Below, in pieces: positions 25,199-34,987 of a stretch of DNA of 64,000 nt. The notes under the pieces were generated by a model. The model saw only the letters and a program-made list of their open reading frames with translations, was not told the DNA's origin and searched no databases. Positions within the stretch are counted from its first letter, which is position 1. Every line of letters begins with the position of its first letter. The position numbers and the translations under genes were made by a program. This stretch comes from Holophagae bacterium (GTDB taxonomy: Bacteria; Acidobacteriota; Holophagae; Acanthopleuribacterales; Acanthopleuribacteraceae), in the NCBI GenBank assembly GCA_030429565.1, contig JAUIFE010000022.1:1-64000 (forward strand). The letters run 5' to 3'.

Positions 25199-26338
25199 AT
25201 GAGCCCGAATCGCGGCACCCGCTTTGGCGCGGCGCTTATGCTCGCAGCCTGTTTCTTTTGTAATCGCACACCGTTACCGAAGTACCAATTCATCACCAGC
25301 GAAGGCAATCCCGCGTTTTCAGCAACCTTTACCGACGCCCACGATTTTTCCGAGGGTTTGGCAGCGGTCGCCCAAGACGATCAATGGGGTTTCATCGACC
25401 ACGAGGGTAAGTCGGTGATCGCGTTTCAGTTTGCCTACGCGACGTCTTTTCGCGACGGCTTTGCGACGGTGACCGGCACCGGTCAGCGCATGGCGGTGAT
25501 TGACCGCGACGGTCGCGTGGTGCACCCTTTCAGCCAAAAACTGATTATCAACCTGGGTTTGGGTTGGTTTGCGGTCCATGATCCGAACACAAACCGCGTG
25601 GCCTTTCACGACAGCGGCGGCAGCGAAAAACACCCCCCGTGTTTTGAACACATCGCGCCGTTCCGAGAGGGATACGCGGCCTTCACCACCATGGATGAGA
25701 GTGGTTTTTTGGACGAAAGCGGCGCAGTGGTGCAGATCGTCTCACGCCACAAACCAACCGCCGGTCGCATCGGCTTATGGCTGCCCACGGCTTTCCACGA
25801 AGGTTTGTGCGCCTTTTGGAACATGCAAGACGAGCCGATACCGATCACGGATGACATGTACGGGCTGGATGTCATCGACGTGCTCCAGCCCGCCCCCTGT
25901 GGCTATTTGGACCACAGCGGTCAAGCCCTTATCACGGCACGTTATCTTGAATGCAGTCCATTCAGCGAAGGTTTGGCGGCGGTGCGAAAACGTGAAAGAC
26001 GGCGCATAGGTTACCTAAGACAGGATCAGTCCTGGCTCATCCAACCCGCGTTTTTCTGGGCCGGTCGCTTCAGTGAAGGCTTGGCTTGCGTCTCAGACCA
26101 CGAAGGCCTTTTTTATCTCAACCACAAGGGTGAGCGGGCATTTGCCGCCCACTTCGAGGACACGCCGGATGAACAGGACAAAACCTATCGGGACTTCAGC
26201 GATGGCCTGGCCGGCGCCAAAGAAAACGGCGTTTACGGCTATATCAATCAGAAAGGCGATTGGATCATTCCGCCACGGTATGCGGCGATTCGCCCCTTTC
26301 GCGAAGGCCTGGCACGGGTGCAAATCAACGCCCCATGA
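25199..26338 (+). CDS. WG-repeat lipoprotein
   Basis: 379 residues; ATG 25199 follows AGGAGGT at 5 bases. The N-terminus RFGAALMLAACFFC contains a lipobox-like LAAC, so it is probably lipid-anchored. The rest is a run of WG (KWG) beta-repeats: DDQWGFIDHEGKSVI, MAVIDRDGRVVH, SGFLDESGAVV, CGYLDHSGQALI, IGYLRQDQSWLI, LFYLNHKGERAF, YGYINQKGDWII, each followed by '.F.EGLA.V'. About seven to eight repeats are visible. Such proteins are thought to be binding scaffolds at the cell surface; no partner is evident. It is divergent from the lan operon, with 264 bases between, which should hold both promoters. Confidence 0.8.
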   Translation: MSPNRGTRFGAALMLAACFFCNRTPLPKYQFITSEGNPAFSATFTDAHDFSEGLAAVAQDDQWGFIDHEGKSVIAFQFAYATSFRDGFATVTGTGQRMAVIDRDGRVVHPFSQKLIINLGLGWFAVHDPNTNRVAFHDSGGSEKHPPCFEHIAPFREGYAAFTTMDESGFLDESGAVVQIVSRHKPTAGRIGLWLPTAFHEGLCAFWNMQDEPIPITDDMYGLDVIDVLQPAPCGYLDHSGQALITARYLECSPFSEGLAAVRKRERRRIGYLRQDQSWLIQPAFFWAGRFSEGLACVSDHEGLFYLNHKGERAFAAHFEDTPDEQDKTYRDFSDGLAGAKENGVYGYINQKGDWIIPPRYAAIRPFREGLARVQINAP

Positions 26339-26390
26339 GGGCCTATTTGAGCCGGAAGCGCGCTCGTTTGTGGCGATTGATAACGCCGAC

Positions 26391-27500
26391 TCAGTGGTTC
26401 ACGAAACGGTGCGTGCGCACCGACTGGATCAACCCCAACAAACCCATGCTTGTCATCAAACTACTGCCACCGTAACTCAATAATGGGAAGGGAATGCCGG
26501 TGGTCGGCACCATGCCGATTAGCATGGCACTGTTAAACAAGGTTTGGGTGACCAAGGTCCCGATCACCAGCATCACCAAAATACTGCCGGTGGCGTCGCT
26601 GGCCTCAAGCGCGGTCGTAAACGAACGCATAAACAGCATCATAAACAACGCAAAAACGGTGGCGATGCCGACAAAACCGACCTCTTCAGCGGCAACCCCC
26701 AAAATGAAGTCGTTGTGCTGGGCAGGCAAGAATCCCATTTGGGTCTGTTGACCTTGGCCCAATCCGCGCCCCAACAAACCGCCCTGACCAATGCTGATCT
26801 TACTTTGGTGGACTTGGTAACCGGTGCTGAGCGTGCCTTTGTCGGGGTAAATGAAGGTCACGATACGGTTTTTTTGATAGTCCTTCAGGAAAAAGACCCA
26901 ATCCGGCTTAAACACAACCCCGGCAATGAGGATCAGCGCCAGCAAGGTGCCGACCCCGGTGACCCAAATGCTTTCCTTGTTGCCCAGCAGGAAGTTGGGA
27001 ATCACAAAAAACGGGACGTAACACAAAGCGGTGCCCATGTCCGGCTGCAAGATGATCAGCACAACCGGCACGCCGATTAGCATAGAGGACACCAAAAATT
27101 CGAGCAGGCTCGATTGGCGTTCCTGGAAGCGTGAAAAGTACTTGGCAACCATGAGCACGGTGGCGATTTTCATCACTTCGGACGGCTGGAAACTCATAAA
27201 CGGCAAGCGGAACCACGAGCGGGCACCGTTGATTTTGTCGCCGAACACCAGCACCGACACCAACAACACCACGCCGCCGATGAAAAAGAAATGGGCGTGG
27301 GTCACCAGGCGTTTGTAATCGATTTGGCTGATGACCAGGTAAAACAAGCCACCCAACAGAACCCACACGATTTGTTTGAGCCACAGGGTCGACGACAAAT
27401 AAGGCGCGGCCGTTGCCGAACGAATAAAAAGCACACCCAAGCCGCACAAAATAAAGGTAATCAGCATGGCGCCGCGATCGAGCAAATTCAGACGATTCAT
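26391..27500 (-). CDS. rodA: Rod-shape peptidoglycan glycosyltransferase RodA
   Basis: 369 residues, a SEDS-family polymerase with about 10 transmembrane helices. Family motifs: FQPSEVMKIATVLMVAKYF, LQPDMGTALCYVPFF, GQGGLLGRGLGQGQQTQMGFLPAQHNDFILGVAAEEVGF and the C-terminal GIPFPLLSYGGSSLMTSM. It polymerises lipid II into glycan strands together with the PBP2 transpeptidase encoded just upstream. Its ATG overlaps the pbp2 stop by 4 bases, giving translational coupling. Last gene of the rod operon. Confidence 0.95.
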   Translation of the reverse strand: MNRLNLLDRGAMLITFILCGLGVLFIRSATAAPYLSSTLWLKQIVWVLLGGLFYLVISQIDYKRLVTHAHFFFIGGVVLLVSVLVFGDKINGARSWFRLPFMSFQPSEVMKIATVLMVAKYFSRFQERQSSLLEFLVSSMLIGVPVVLIILQPDMGTALCYVPFFVIPNFLLGNKESIWVTGVGTLLALILIAGVVFKPDWVFFLKDYQKNRIVTFIYPDKGTLSTGYQVHQSKISIGQGGLLGRGLGQGQQTQMGFLPAQHNDFILGVAAEEVGFVGIATVFALFMMLFMRSFTTALEASDATGSILVMLVIGTLVTQTLFNSAMLIGMVPTTGIPFPLLSYGGSSLMTSMGLLGLIQSVRTHRFVNH

Positions 27501-29299
27501 GTGGGATCAACCTCTTTTCGTTTGCGCGAATAGGCTTCTAGCAATACTTTGGCGATGGGCGCGGCTTTGGCGCCGCCGGCACCGGCTTGTTCCACCAGCA
27601 CCACAATCGCGACCTCGGTTTTATCGCGCGGCGCAAAGCCGGCGAACCAGGCGTTTTTGTAACGATCGACCTTGTGATCGGCTTCGGAACTAAAGGTAAT
27701 CAACTGGGCGGTCCCGGTTTTACCGCAAACGTCGAAATCGGCAACACGCGCGGCCGAGCCGGTCCCCTTTTCCTGGTTAACGACCTGCCACAAGGCGTCT
27801 TTGACCAAGTGAAAATAAGCCTCGGTCATGCCTTCAACATCTTTGGTCTGGGGCACATGTAATTGTGATTCATGGCCCATGCGGCTTTTAAACAACAGTT
27901 GCGGCTTGACGACACGCCCTTCGTTGGCAACGGTGGCCATCAAACTCAGCAACTGCAGCGGTGTGGTTTGCAAACTCCCCTGCCCAATCGACACCGACAG
28001 GGTCTGGCCGGGATACCAAATTTGGCCGGTGCGTTTGCGTTTCCAAGCGGGCGTGGGCACCAAACCGGTTTTTTCACCTTGTAGGTCGATGCCGGTCTGT
28101 TCACCCAACCCCAAGTCATGGGCGGTCAGGGCCAGTTGATCGATGTCCAAGTCACGGGCGATGTTGTAGAAAAAGACGTTACACGAACCTTTGATGGCGG
28201 CGGCGACGTCGACGTGGCCGTGGCCTCCGCGCTTGTGGCAGTGGAAAATGCGGTTGTGCAGCTTGTATTCACCGTTGCAGAAGAAGGTTGTTTGCGGCGT
28301 AATCACCCCGTTCTTCAAGGCCGACAAAGCCGTAACGACTTTAAACACAGAACCAGGAGCATAGGCACCCTGTAAGGGTCGGTTAAGTAGCGGGTTGCCG
28401 TCACGGTTGATGAGTTCGTTCCATTCTTCTTGGGAGAAACGTTCAGTAAACATGTTGAGGTCAAAGGTCGGCGAAGACACACACACCAGCAGCCCGCCGG
28501 TGCGGGTATCCATCATGACGACTGAACCGGGTCGGCCCTCGAGTGCTTCAACGGCCAATTGCTGCAGCTCCAAATCGAGGCTGAGGTAAATGTCGCCGCC
28601 TGGCACGGGCGTGGCGGTGACCTCGGTCGAATGGTAGATACCGCGGTGATCGACGAGAATGGTGCGCTCGCCGTCAATGCCGGTTAACAAATCGTCGTAG
28701 GCCAGCTCAATCCCGCTTTTGCCGACCACATCACCCAAACGCAGACGCGGGTTGCGGCGCAACGCTTCTTCGTTGGCGACGCTGACATAACCCAACACAT
28801 GGGAAAACAGCATGTTGTAAGTGTAGTAACGTTTTTCGGTGGTCTCAACGGCCAAACCGGGATACCGCTTGAGGCTGCGGCGAATGCGCATCGACTCGGC
28901 AAAGCTAATGTTCTCGACGAGTTTGACCGGTTGCGAGAGCAGGGTCGAGCGACTGTCGTATTTGCGCTGTAACTGCGCCACATCCACTTGAAGAAATTCG
29001 GCAAGGCGCAGCTTGAGTTTGCGCCAGGGTTCTTCCATTTCATCGCGCCGCAGCAGCAGGTCGTAGGTGGGCATGTTTTGGGTGATGAGCCGTTCGTGGC
29101 GGTCGTAAATCAAACCGCGCGTGGCTTTAATGCGGCGTTTTTTGATGCGGTACTTCTCGCCCAAGGCCTCGTAGCGTTCTTGGTTGAGGATTTGGATGCG
29201 GTAGTAACCGCCGGTCACGAGCACAAAACCGATGATCACCAAAACCCGCAGGAACAAAATGCGCCCCTGAAACAGGAGCGGCGTGGGCGCCAGTCTCAT
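27497..29299 (-). CDS. mrdA: Penicillin-binding protein 2 (elongation transpeptidase)
   Basis: 600 residues, class B PBP. An N-terminal membrane anchor (ILFLRVLVIIGFVLVTGGYY) is followed by the pedestal domain (RGLIYDRHERLI) and the transpeptidase domain with the three catalytic motifs: SVFK in YAPGSVFKVVTAL, SCN in KGSCNVFFYNIARD, and KTGT in VCGKTGTAQL. A C-rich HNRIFHCHKRGGHG segment matches the zinc-site region known in PBP2. Cross-links sidewall peptidoglycan with RodA and MreC. It overlaps both neighbours by 4 bases. Confidence 0.95.
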   Translation of the reverse strand: MRLAPTPLLFQGRILFLRVLVIIGFVLVTGGYYRIQILNQERYEALGEKYRIKKRRIKATRGLIYDRHERLITQNMPTYDLLLRRDEMEEPWRKLKLRLAEFLQVDVAQLQRKYDSRSTLLSQPVKLVENISFAESMRIRRSLKRYPGLAVETTEKRYYTYNMLFSHVLGYVSVANEEALRRNPRLRLGDVVGKSGIELAYDDLLTGIDGERTILVDHRGIYHSTEVTATPVPGGDIYLSLDLELQQLAVEALEGRPGSVVMMDTRTGGLLVCVSSPTFDLNMFTERFSQEEWNELINRDGNPLLNRPLQGAYAPGSVFKVVTALSALKNGVITPQTTFFCNGEYKLHNRIFHCHKRGGHGHVDVAAAIKGSCNVFFYNIARDLDIDQLALTAHDLGLGEQTGIDLQGEKTGLVPTPAWKRKRTGQIWYPGQTLSVSIGQGSLQTTPLQLLSLMATVANEGRVVKPQLLFKSRMGHESQLHVPQTKDVEGMTEAYFHLVKDALWQVVNQEKGTGSAARVADFDVCGKTGTAQLITFSSEADHKVDRYKNAWFAGFAPRDKTEVAIVVLVEQAGAGGAKAAPIAKVLLEAYSRKRKEVDPT

Positions 29300-29778
29300 T
29301 TCTCCTCCGGGAAAAAGCGCAGGTACACAACCTGCATCCCGCCGAAAAGGGCGGTGTGGACGAGCGCGTGGAACACGAGCACGGTGGGACTGACGGCGGC
29401 GACAGCACTGTTAAGCATGGCGCCGATAAACAGGCGCACGTAGTAGTCGGCAATGTAAAAGAGGGTGAACAAACCCAGCAAGAACAGGTCTTCGAAGTTG
29501 GGGATGACGTGTTTTTTAAGCAGCATGACGATGTACACCAGGAGCAATTGACTCATGCAAGTCAAACCTTTGACTTCGCCGACTTGCACGATAAAGTCGA
29601 GCCCCAAAGAGAGCAAGAAGGTCATCAACAACACTCGGACGGCGTCCGAGGAACGGATAATAAAAAAGATTAAAAAGTAAGAGAACTCAATAGGTACATT
29701 AAACTGCGTAATCTTGGATTTGGCAAATGTCAACAGGGTTACCAGTAAAAAGCCCCCCCAAAAGTGCGACCACTTCAT
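29296..29778 (-). CDS. mreD: Rod-shape determining protein MreD
   Basis: 160 residues with about five transmembrane helices (FLLVTLLTFAKSKI, FSYFLIFFIIR, VLLMTFLLSLGLDFIVQVG, LLLVYIVMLLKKHV, VFHALVHTALFGGMQVVYL). Low sequence conservation is normal for MreD; the call rests on length, topology and its place between mreC and pbp2 with 4-base overlaps at both ends. Inner-membrane scaffold of the elongasome. Confidence 0.9.
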   Translation of the reverse strand: MKWSHFWGGFLLVTLLTFAKSKITQFNVPIEFSYFLIFFIIRSSDAVRVLLMTFLLSLGLDFIVQVGEVKGLTCMSQLLLVYIVMLLKKHVIPNFEDLFLLGLFTLFYIADYYVRLFIGAMLNSAVAAVSPTVLVFHALVHTALFGGMQVVYLRFFPEEK

Positions 29779-30710
29779 GGCGATTCCTCTTTGGGCGGTT
29801 CTTGGGCGGCGGTGTTGTCGGTGGTGGTGTCGTCCACATCTTCGAGCACAATCGTCTGACCGGAAACCGGTTCCATTTGAATCAGCACGACGACCTCTTC
29901 GAGCCGTGAAAAGTCGGTGGCCAAGTTGATGCGCACTTCCTGGAACATGTCGGAAGAGGGTAAGACCGAGGTGACGCGGCCAATGTGCAAGTTCTTGGGA
30001 AAAATGCGGTCGAGGCCGGAGGTGGTGATGAGATCGCCAACGTGAATGGCTTCGAAGTTGGGGAAGTTCTGCAGGCGCGCCAGGGAACCGCCCATACCTG
30101 ACACAAAACTCTCGGAAAAACGCGATTCTTGGACGAGCGCGGCCACGGATGAGTGCGGGTTATTGAGCGGCATGACTTTGGCGTAGCTACCGGAGACTTC
30201 CCACACGACCCCGACGACGCCGGTGGGACTGGACACGCCGTGATCGGGCAAAACGCCGTCGTCCGAACCCTTGTTAATGAGGATCATGGTGTCCTCGCGG
30301 CGGCTGGTGCGACCAATGACCTCGGCGTAGACGTATTTCCACGATTCGGGTTTGGGCAAGGCCAGCAGATCGCGCAAACGCTGGTTCTGCTTTTCGGCCT
30401 CAATCAGGCGCGTGCGCACGCGAAACAGTTCCTCAACATTTTTCTTGAGGCGGTCGTTTTCCTGCTTGAGTTGGGTAATGGTTTCGCGATCTTCCACCAA
30501 ACGCGTGACGGAACCCACAGCCCCGTCGCTGAGATTTTGCACGGGGCCGACCACCATCAAACTCATGCGTTCGAGCAGGCTGAGCCGTTCACCCACCTGA
30601 ATTTGGTAGCTGACGATTAAAAAAGCAACCAACTCAAGCACGAGCAACAGGCTTAATTCAGGGTAGCGTTTGACGATGCCAAAGGCGGCCAACTTCCCTC
30701 CCCCTTGCAT
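29775..30710 (-). CDS. mreC: Rod-shape determining protein MreC
   Basis: About 311 residues from ATG 30710; the frame stays open to 30779, and a G-rich stretch lies just inside the ATG, so the true start is uncertain. One transmembrane helix (LSLLLVLELVAFLIVSYQI), a coiled coil (~60-110, ETITQLKQENDRLKKNVEEL) and the MreC beta domain (VIGRTSRREDTMILINKGS, DGVLPDHGVSSPTGVVGVV, RLQNFPNFEAIHVGDLITTS, GLDRIFPKNLHIGRVTSV) are seen. The C-terminus is acidic and Pro/Thr-rich. Periplasmic organiser that activates PBP2-RodA. Confidence 0.93.
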   Translation of the reverse strand: MQGGGKLAAFGIVKRYPELSLLLVLELVAFLIVSYQIQVGERLSLLERMSLMVVGPVQNLSDGAVGSVTRLVEDRETITQLKQENDRLKKNVEELFRVRTRLIEAEKQNQRLRDLLALPKPESWKYVYAEVIGRTSRREDTMILINKGSDDGVLPDHGVSSPTGVVGVVWEVSGSYAKVMPLNNPHSSVAALVQESRFSESFVSGMGGSLARLQNFPNFEAIHVGDLITTSGLDRIFPKNLHIGRVTSVLPSSDMFQEVRINLATDFSRLEEVVVLIQMEPVSGQTIVLEDVDDTTTDNTAAQEPPKEESP

Positions 30711-30818
30711 TCGAACGACCGGTAAAAAGCGATCGGCTGGATGGTGGCACGCGGCGCACCCTATGGCTGGGCGGCTCACCGAACGCCAAGTAGCGCACGC
30801 GAACCGAGCGGGACGGTT

Positions 30819-31862
30819 TTAGCTTTTGCGGCAGACGCGCTTGAGCAACTTGGGGTCCGACAACATTTTACCAACCCCCATGACAACACTGAGCAACGGT
30901 TCTTCGGCAATGCTAACCGGCAGGTTGGTCTCTTCGCGCAAACGGATATCCAGGTTCTTGAGGAGGCTGCCGCCGCCGGTGAGGATAATCCCCTTGTCAA
31001 CCAAGTCGGCCGACAGTTCGGGCGGGGTGCGCTCCAGCGCGATTTTAATGGTTTCGACGATGGCGTCGACCGTATCCGCAAGTGCTTCACGGATTTCGGT
31101 ATCGTTAATGAGCAGCGTTTTGGGAATACCGCTTTCGAGGGAACGCCCCTTGATTTCCATTTCCATCGGCTCATCGAGGCGATAGGCGCTGCCAATTTGC
31201 GTTTTGATGTTCTCCGCGGTCCGTTCACCAATCAACAAACGGTACTTGCGTTTAATGTACTGGACAATGTTCTCGTCCATGGCGTTACCCGCCACTTTCA
31301 GGGTTTTGGAGTACACAATCCCCGACAGTGAAATCACGGCAACATCGGTGGAACCCCCGCCGATATCGACAATCATGTTGCCGGTCGGCTCGGTAACCGG
31401 CAAACCGGCGCCGATGGCGGCGGCCATGGCTTCTTCGACCAGGTACACGTTGGAAGCGCCCGCCTTTTTGGCGCTGTCACGGACAGCCCGGCGTTCAACC
31501 TGAGTGATCTCGGCAGGCACACCAATGACCACGTCGACCTGAAACAAATTAAACGGCGACGATTGGCGCTGCGCCTTGCGAATGAAGTAGCTCAACATCT
31601 GCTCGGCTACTTCAAAATCGGCGATAACGCCGTCGCGCATGGGACGGATCGCCACGATGTTGCTCGGCGTCCGACCGAGCATTTCTTTTGCTTCGTTGCC
31701 CACCGCTTCAACGCGGCTCTCATCTTTGTTGATGGCAACGATGGAGGGTTCGCGCACGACAATGCCGAGCCCCTTCGCGTAAACCAGACTGTTCGCGGTA
31801 CCTAAATCAATAGCGAGGTCGCGATTAAACGCGGAAAAAATGCGAGTGAAATTAAATGCCAT
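30819..31862 (-). CDS. mreB: Actin-like cell-shape protein MreB
   Basis: 347 residues, full length. Actin-fold nucleotide motifs: phosphate 1 DLGTANSLVYAKG, phosphate 2 MIVDIGGGSTDVAVISLSG, connect/adenosine region VYLVEEAMAAAIGAGLPV and ILTGGGSLLKNLDIRLREET. The N-terminal FSAFNRDLAIDLGT includes the hydrophobic membrane-contact region. Forms membrane-bound filaments that direct sidewall synthesis. First gene of the mreBCD-pbp2-rodA operon; the 272-base spacer upstream (31863-32134) should carry the operon promoter. Confidence 0.97.
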   Translation of the reverse strand: MAFNFTRIFSAFNRDLAIDLGTANSLVYAKGLGIVVREPSIVAINKDESRVEAVGNEAKEMLGRTPSNIVAIRPMRDGVIADFEVAEQMLSYFIRKAQRQSSPFNLFQVDVVIGVPAEITQVERRAVRDSAKKAGASNVYLVEEAMAAAIGAGLPVTEPTGNMIVDIGGGSTDVAVISLSGIVYSKTLKVAGNAMDENIVQYIKRKYRLLIGERTAENIKTQIGSAYRLDEPMEMEIKGRSLESGIPKTLLINDTEIREALADTVDAIVETIKIALERTPPELSADLVDKGIILTGGGSLLKNLDIRLREETNLPVSIAEEPLLSVVMGVGKMLSDPKLLKRVCRKS

Positions 31863-32134
31863 AAGATGTCAACCAATAACCTTGTTCGAGCCCAACAACG
31901 ACGGGAATCATACATTAGAACGGAGTCGGGTTCCAGGGTAAAGCGTGAGCGCGCTCGGAAAAAGGGCAAAGCGCCGGGGCGTAGCCTCCGTCACGCGCAC
32001 ACGGCACACCCAAGCAGGACGGCGCGCCGGGCATGCAGAGCCGCCGGCGCGGCAAATCTTTCAAGGAATCCAGGCGCTTGCCCGCCATGCCGGATGAAGC
32101 CGGCCCCACGGCACGCGGCAGGACTTTTGGCCGA

Positions 32135-33811
32135 CTAGGCCACTTCGAACTGTTTGACGATCCCTTTCAACTCCTGGCTCAAATCCAACAACTGCCCGGA
32201 GCGGTCGCGCACTTGGTTAACCGCCGCCGCCAATTCCCGACCCGAATTGTTGACACCGGATACGTCTTGATTCAAGCGCGATTGCCTTTCCGCCAACTTA
32301 TCCACCGAAGCGTTCACATCGCGAAAACCGTTGGAAACGTCGGCAATCGTCTGACTAATGCCTTGCGTCGCGATTTTCTGCTCCTGGACCGAGTTCACAA
32401 TGGCGGCAATCAGATCATTCACCTCGTTGATCACCATCGAGATACTGTCGATTTCGGTGACCGTGTGTTCCGTCGCCCCTTTAATGCCCTCAATTTTCCC
32501 GCGAATTTCGTTAATCGCCTCGTTGGTCTGTTGCGCCAGCAGCTTGACTTCCTCGGCGACCACGGCGAAACCTTTGCCGTAGTTGCCGGCACGCGCCGCT
32601 TCGATGGTCGCATTGAGGGCCAGTAGTTTGGTTTGTTCCGATATATCGACAATCACTTCCACCACCCGATCAACCTGGCGCGCCGAATCGCGTAGCTGGT
32701 CGACGCGCGCCACGGCCGTGCGCACCGAATTGACCGCGCCTTCACTGGCGCGCTGCACCATGCCCGCATTTTCGGCGATGGTCCCAGCGGTCACCGACAT
32801 TTCCTCGGTGCTGGCGGCCACGGTCGAGATGTTGTGAATCGACTCCGAGAAACCGGCGCGCACATTTTCAGAGGTGCTGGTAATCTCACCGGAAAAGGCA
32901 CCCAGCGTTTCGGCTTTTTGAATGAGCCCGTCCGCCTCACTGTTGAGCTGATCGGAAAACGCCGACATGCCGCCGGCGTTGTCGGAAAGCTGGGCCGAGT
33001 GGGTTTTAATGCGATTGACGATTTGGTTGAGGTTGTCACACATGGTGTTCAAGGCCTGGCAAAGCTGGCCGACCTCGTCGTGGCGCCGGTTGTTGACCCT
33101 GCGGCGCAAATCGCCGGAGGAAACGGCTTCCGCCAATTCAATGGCCTGCTTCAGCGGCTCAAGCACGCGGTTGCGCACCACCACGTAGGCCATCAGCGCA
33201 CAGACCACGATGAGAACTAAACCCACCGCCAAAATGTTGTTCAAACGCGAAACGCGGCTCTCGGATAGGTTTTGGTAGGCAACAACCGCCTTGTTCATGG
33301 TTCCCAATACCGCCAAGCTGGTGCTTTTGAGCTGGTCCATTTCGGCGCCGCTCACCGTTTCGCCGGCGCTCGTTTTGCCAAGCATCGCGTCGCTTTGTTG
33401 GATGAGCGCGCCCCATTTGGTCTTCACTTCTTTGAGTAACTTTTTGATATCGGCATCGTGGGTGGCGGGTGTCGTCACCGGATTCGTCGCCCCCAAATCC
33501 TTAAAGGTGCTACCGCCTTCGTCTAAAGCGGCAAGCGTGGCTTCAAACAGACGTCGGGTGACCGCCAGTTGCTGGGTACGCGGAAGCTGCTCGCTGGTCG
33601 CCATACCCGGTGTTTTCATTTCGATGAAGACTTCTTTGGTGTACTTCTGCGACAACATGCGCTGACGGCCGGCTAGGTTGATGACCAACCCGTCGCTTTT
33701 TTGGTTTTGCAGTACGTCAAACGCCATAAACGCAACCGCCGCGAAGCAGAACACCATTAATGCGATCGGCCCGATGATGTAAACGAACAGGGATCCTTTT
33801 TGAGACGTCAC
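32135..33811 (-). CDS. Methyl-accepting chemotaxis protein with PilJ-type sensor
   Basis: 558 residues from GTG 33811 (GGAGG 7 bases upstream). First helix ~8-30 (LFVYIIGPIALMVFCFAAVA); periplasmic four-helix PilJ-type domain (~35-200, LVINLAGRQRMLSQKYTKEV is its signature); second helix ~200-220; HAMP (~220-275, RNRVLEPLKQAIELAEAVSS and RHDEVGQLCQALNTM); coiled-coil signalling domain whose hairpin tip is DISEQTKLLALNATIEAARAGNYGKGFAVVAEEVKLLAQQT. The PilJ-type sensor suggests type IV pilus motility control or nitrate-like ligand sensing, consistent with an MglA GTPase elsewhere in the window. No che genes are adjacent. Confidence 0.9.
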   Translation of the reverse strand: MTSQKGSLFVYIIGPIALMVFCFAAVAFMAFDVLQNQKSDGLVINLAGRQRMLSQKYTKEVFIEMKTPGMATSEQLPRTQQLAVTRRLFEATLAALDEGGSTFKDLGATNPVTTPATHDADIKKLLKEVKTKWGALIQQSDAMLGKTSAGETVSGAEMDQLKSTSLAVLGTMNKAVVAYQNLSESRVSRLNNILAVGLVLIVVCALMAYVVVRNRVLEPLKQAIELAEAVSSGDLRRRVNNRRHDEVGQLCQALNTMCDNLNQIVNRIKTHSAQLSDNAGGMSAFSDQLNSEADGLIQKAETLGAFSGEITSTSENVRAGFSESIHNISTVAASTEEMSVTAGTIAENAGMVQRASEGAVNSVRTAVARVDQLRDSARQVDRVVEVIVDISEQTKLLALNATIEAARAGNYGKGFAVVAEEVKLLAQQTNEAINEIRGKIEGIKGATEHTVTEIDSISMVINEVNDLIAAIVNSVQEQKIATQGISQTIADVSNGFRDVNASVDKLAERQSRLNQDVSGVNNSGRELAAAVNQVRDRSGQLLDLSQELKGIVKQFEVA

Positions 33812-34203
33812 CTTGGTTCCTCCACGCTCACGACGGTTTGTCGCGGGCGACGTTGGGTTGGCACGAATGCCCTGACCCGGCTTTGCGAGGGAAAGCCACA
33901 CGCCCGCCGCCGAAAAACTCTTCAGGATGATGGGCCAAAACCTAAGTTCAAGCCCGGAAACAACACAAAGCGATCCTGCTAAGTTTATCGGGTTGACAGT
34001 TTTTCGCGATCGGTAAAGATGTGCTCATCTTATCGCAGCGCAAGCGAAAAAGGTTTAATTCATTTGGGTGAACGCGGGTTCCCGGACGAAAAGCTTGGCC
34101 TGCGGGCAAAACGGCGCAGCAGCCGGCCTCGGCAACACGAGGCGCCATCCAGGAAAGCGCGGACACGGCAAGGGACACCCAGGCCCCCCGCCTTCAGGTC
34201 CGG
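33812..34203. other. Intergenic, nothing recognised
   Basis: Spacer between two minus-strand genes. No ORF with a credible start. It should contain the promoter of the chemoreceptor gene, but I cannot assign boxes with confidence. Confidence 0.4.
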
Positions 34204-34749
34204 CTAACCGAGGTCGCCCTCGTAAACAGGCCGACCGTCAATACTGACGCGGTTTCTGCGCACCTGGTAATCTTCAATTTTGTCACGACCATCGCGCTCG
34301 GCTTTGTCGACCAAGGTATCACGCGGACCCTGTAACGCGTAGTAAGGCACTGCCCAACCACAAGATTTCTGCACCGACTCAATGTGCAGGACAATGATTT
34401 GGCGATAACCGGGTAAAAGGGTGAAATGCGCACTCAATTCGGACCAATCGGGATCCTGCGGCCGCACAACCTGACCGCGACCGTACAATCGCAGAATTAA
34501 CGCGCGTTTCTCGAAGCCACAGAACATGATCGTCAAACGCCCGTTTTCATTGATGTGCGCCGCCGTCTCATTACCAGACCCGGTTAAATCCAAATAAGCG
34601 ACTCGGTTACTATCGAAAATCCGGAAGGTGTCGAGCCCTTTTGGCGACACATTCACCCGACCGTCGCCGGGGGCCGTACCGGTAAAGAACATCGCTTGCT
34701 TGCTAATAAACCCACACAAGTCATCATTCAATGCGTCCAAAAATGCCAT
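34204..34749 (-). CDS. Pyridoxamine 5'-phosphate oxidase-like FMN-binding protein
   Basis: 181 residues from ATG 34749 (GGAGG 5 bases upstream). Split-barrel flavin-binding fold: ISKQAMFFTGTAPGDGRVNVSPKGLDTFRIFDSNRVAYLDLTGSGNETAAHI matches the family pattern 'F.aTa..dG..nvSpkG...f...d...v.y.D..GnG..T..hl', with GRLTIMFCGFEKRALILRLYGRG following. Members bind FMN or F420 and carry out redox or stress-related reactions; the substrate is unknown. Stands alone. Confidence 0.85.
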   Translation of the reverse strand: MAFLDALNDDLCGFISKQAMFFTGTAPGDGRVNVSPKGLDTFRIFDSNRVAYLDLTGSGNETAAHINENGRLTIMFCGFEKRALILRLYGRGQVVRPQDPDWSELSAHFTLLPGYRQIIVLHIESVQKSCGWAVPYYALQGPRDTLVDKAERDGRDKIEDYQVRRNRVSIDGRPVYEGDLG

Positions 34750-34987
34750 GGCTTCCTCCTGGTTCGGACCGGCGTCTGTTGCCAAAATCCGATTCGTTTT
34801 CGCCCTAAGCGGATGTGTGTTATAGGATAAGTAGTTCGACCTACGCCTTTTATGAAAACGGCGCGACCACTGTGCACCGTTATACCAGGTTCCTCACGAA
34901 CCGGCTGGGAATTCTCGGCGATCGGCGTGCCCTCACCGTGCGGCCGATAAGCGGCCACCCGCCCAACCTCCCCCAAAGGAAGCAGCC

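Noticed and set aside
30153..30620. 155-codon plus-strand ORF rich in His/Gly
   Set aside because: It is antisense to mreC, which is fixed by operon order and domain match.
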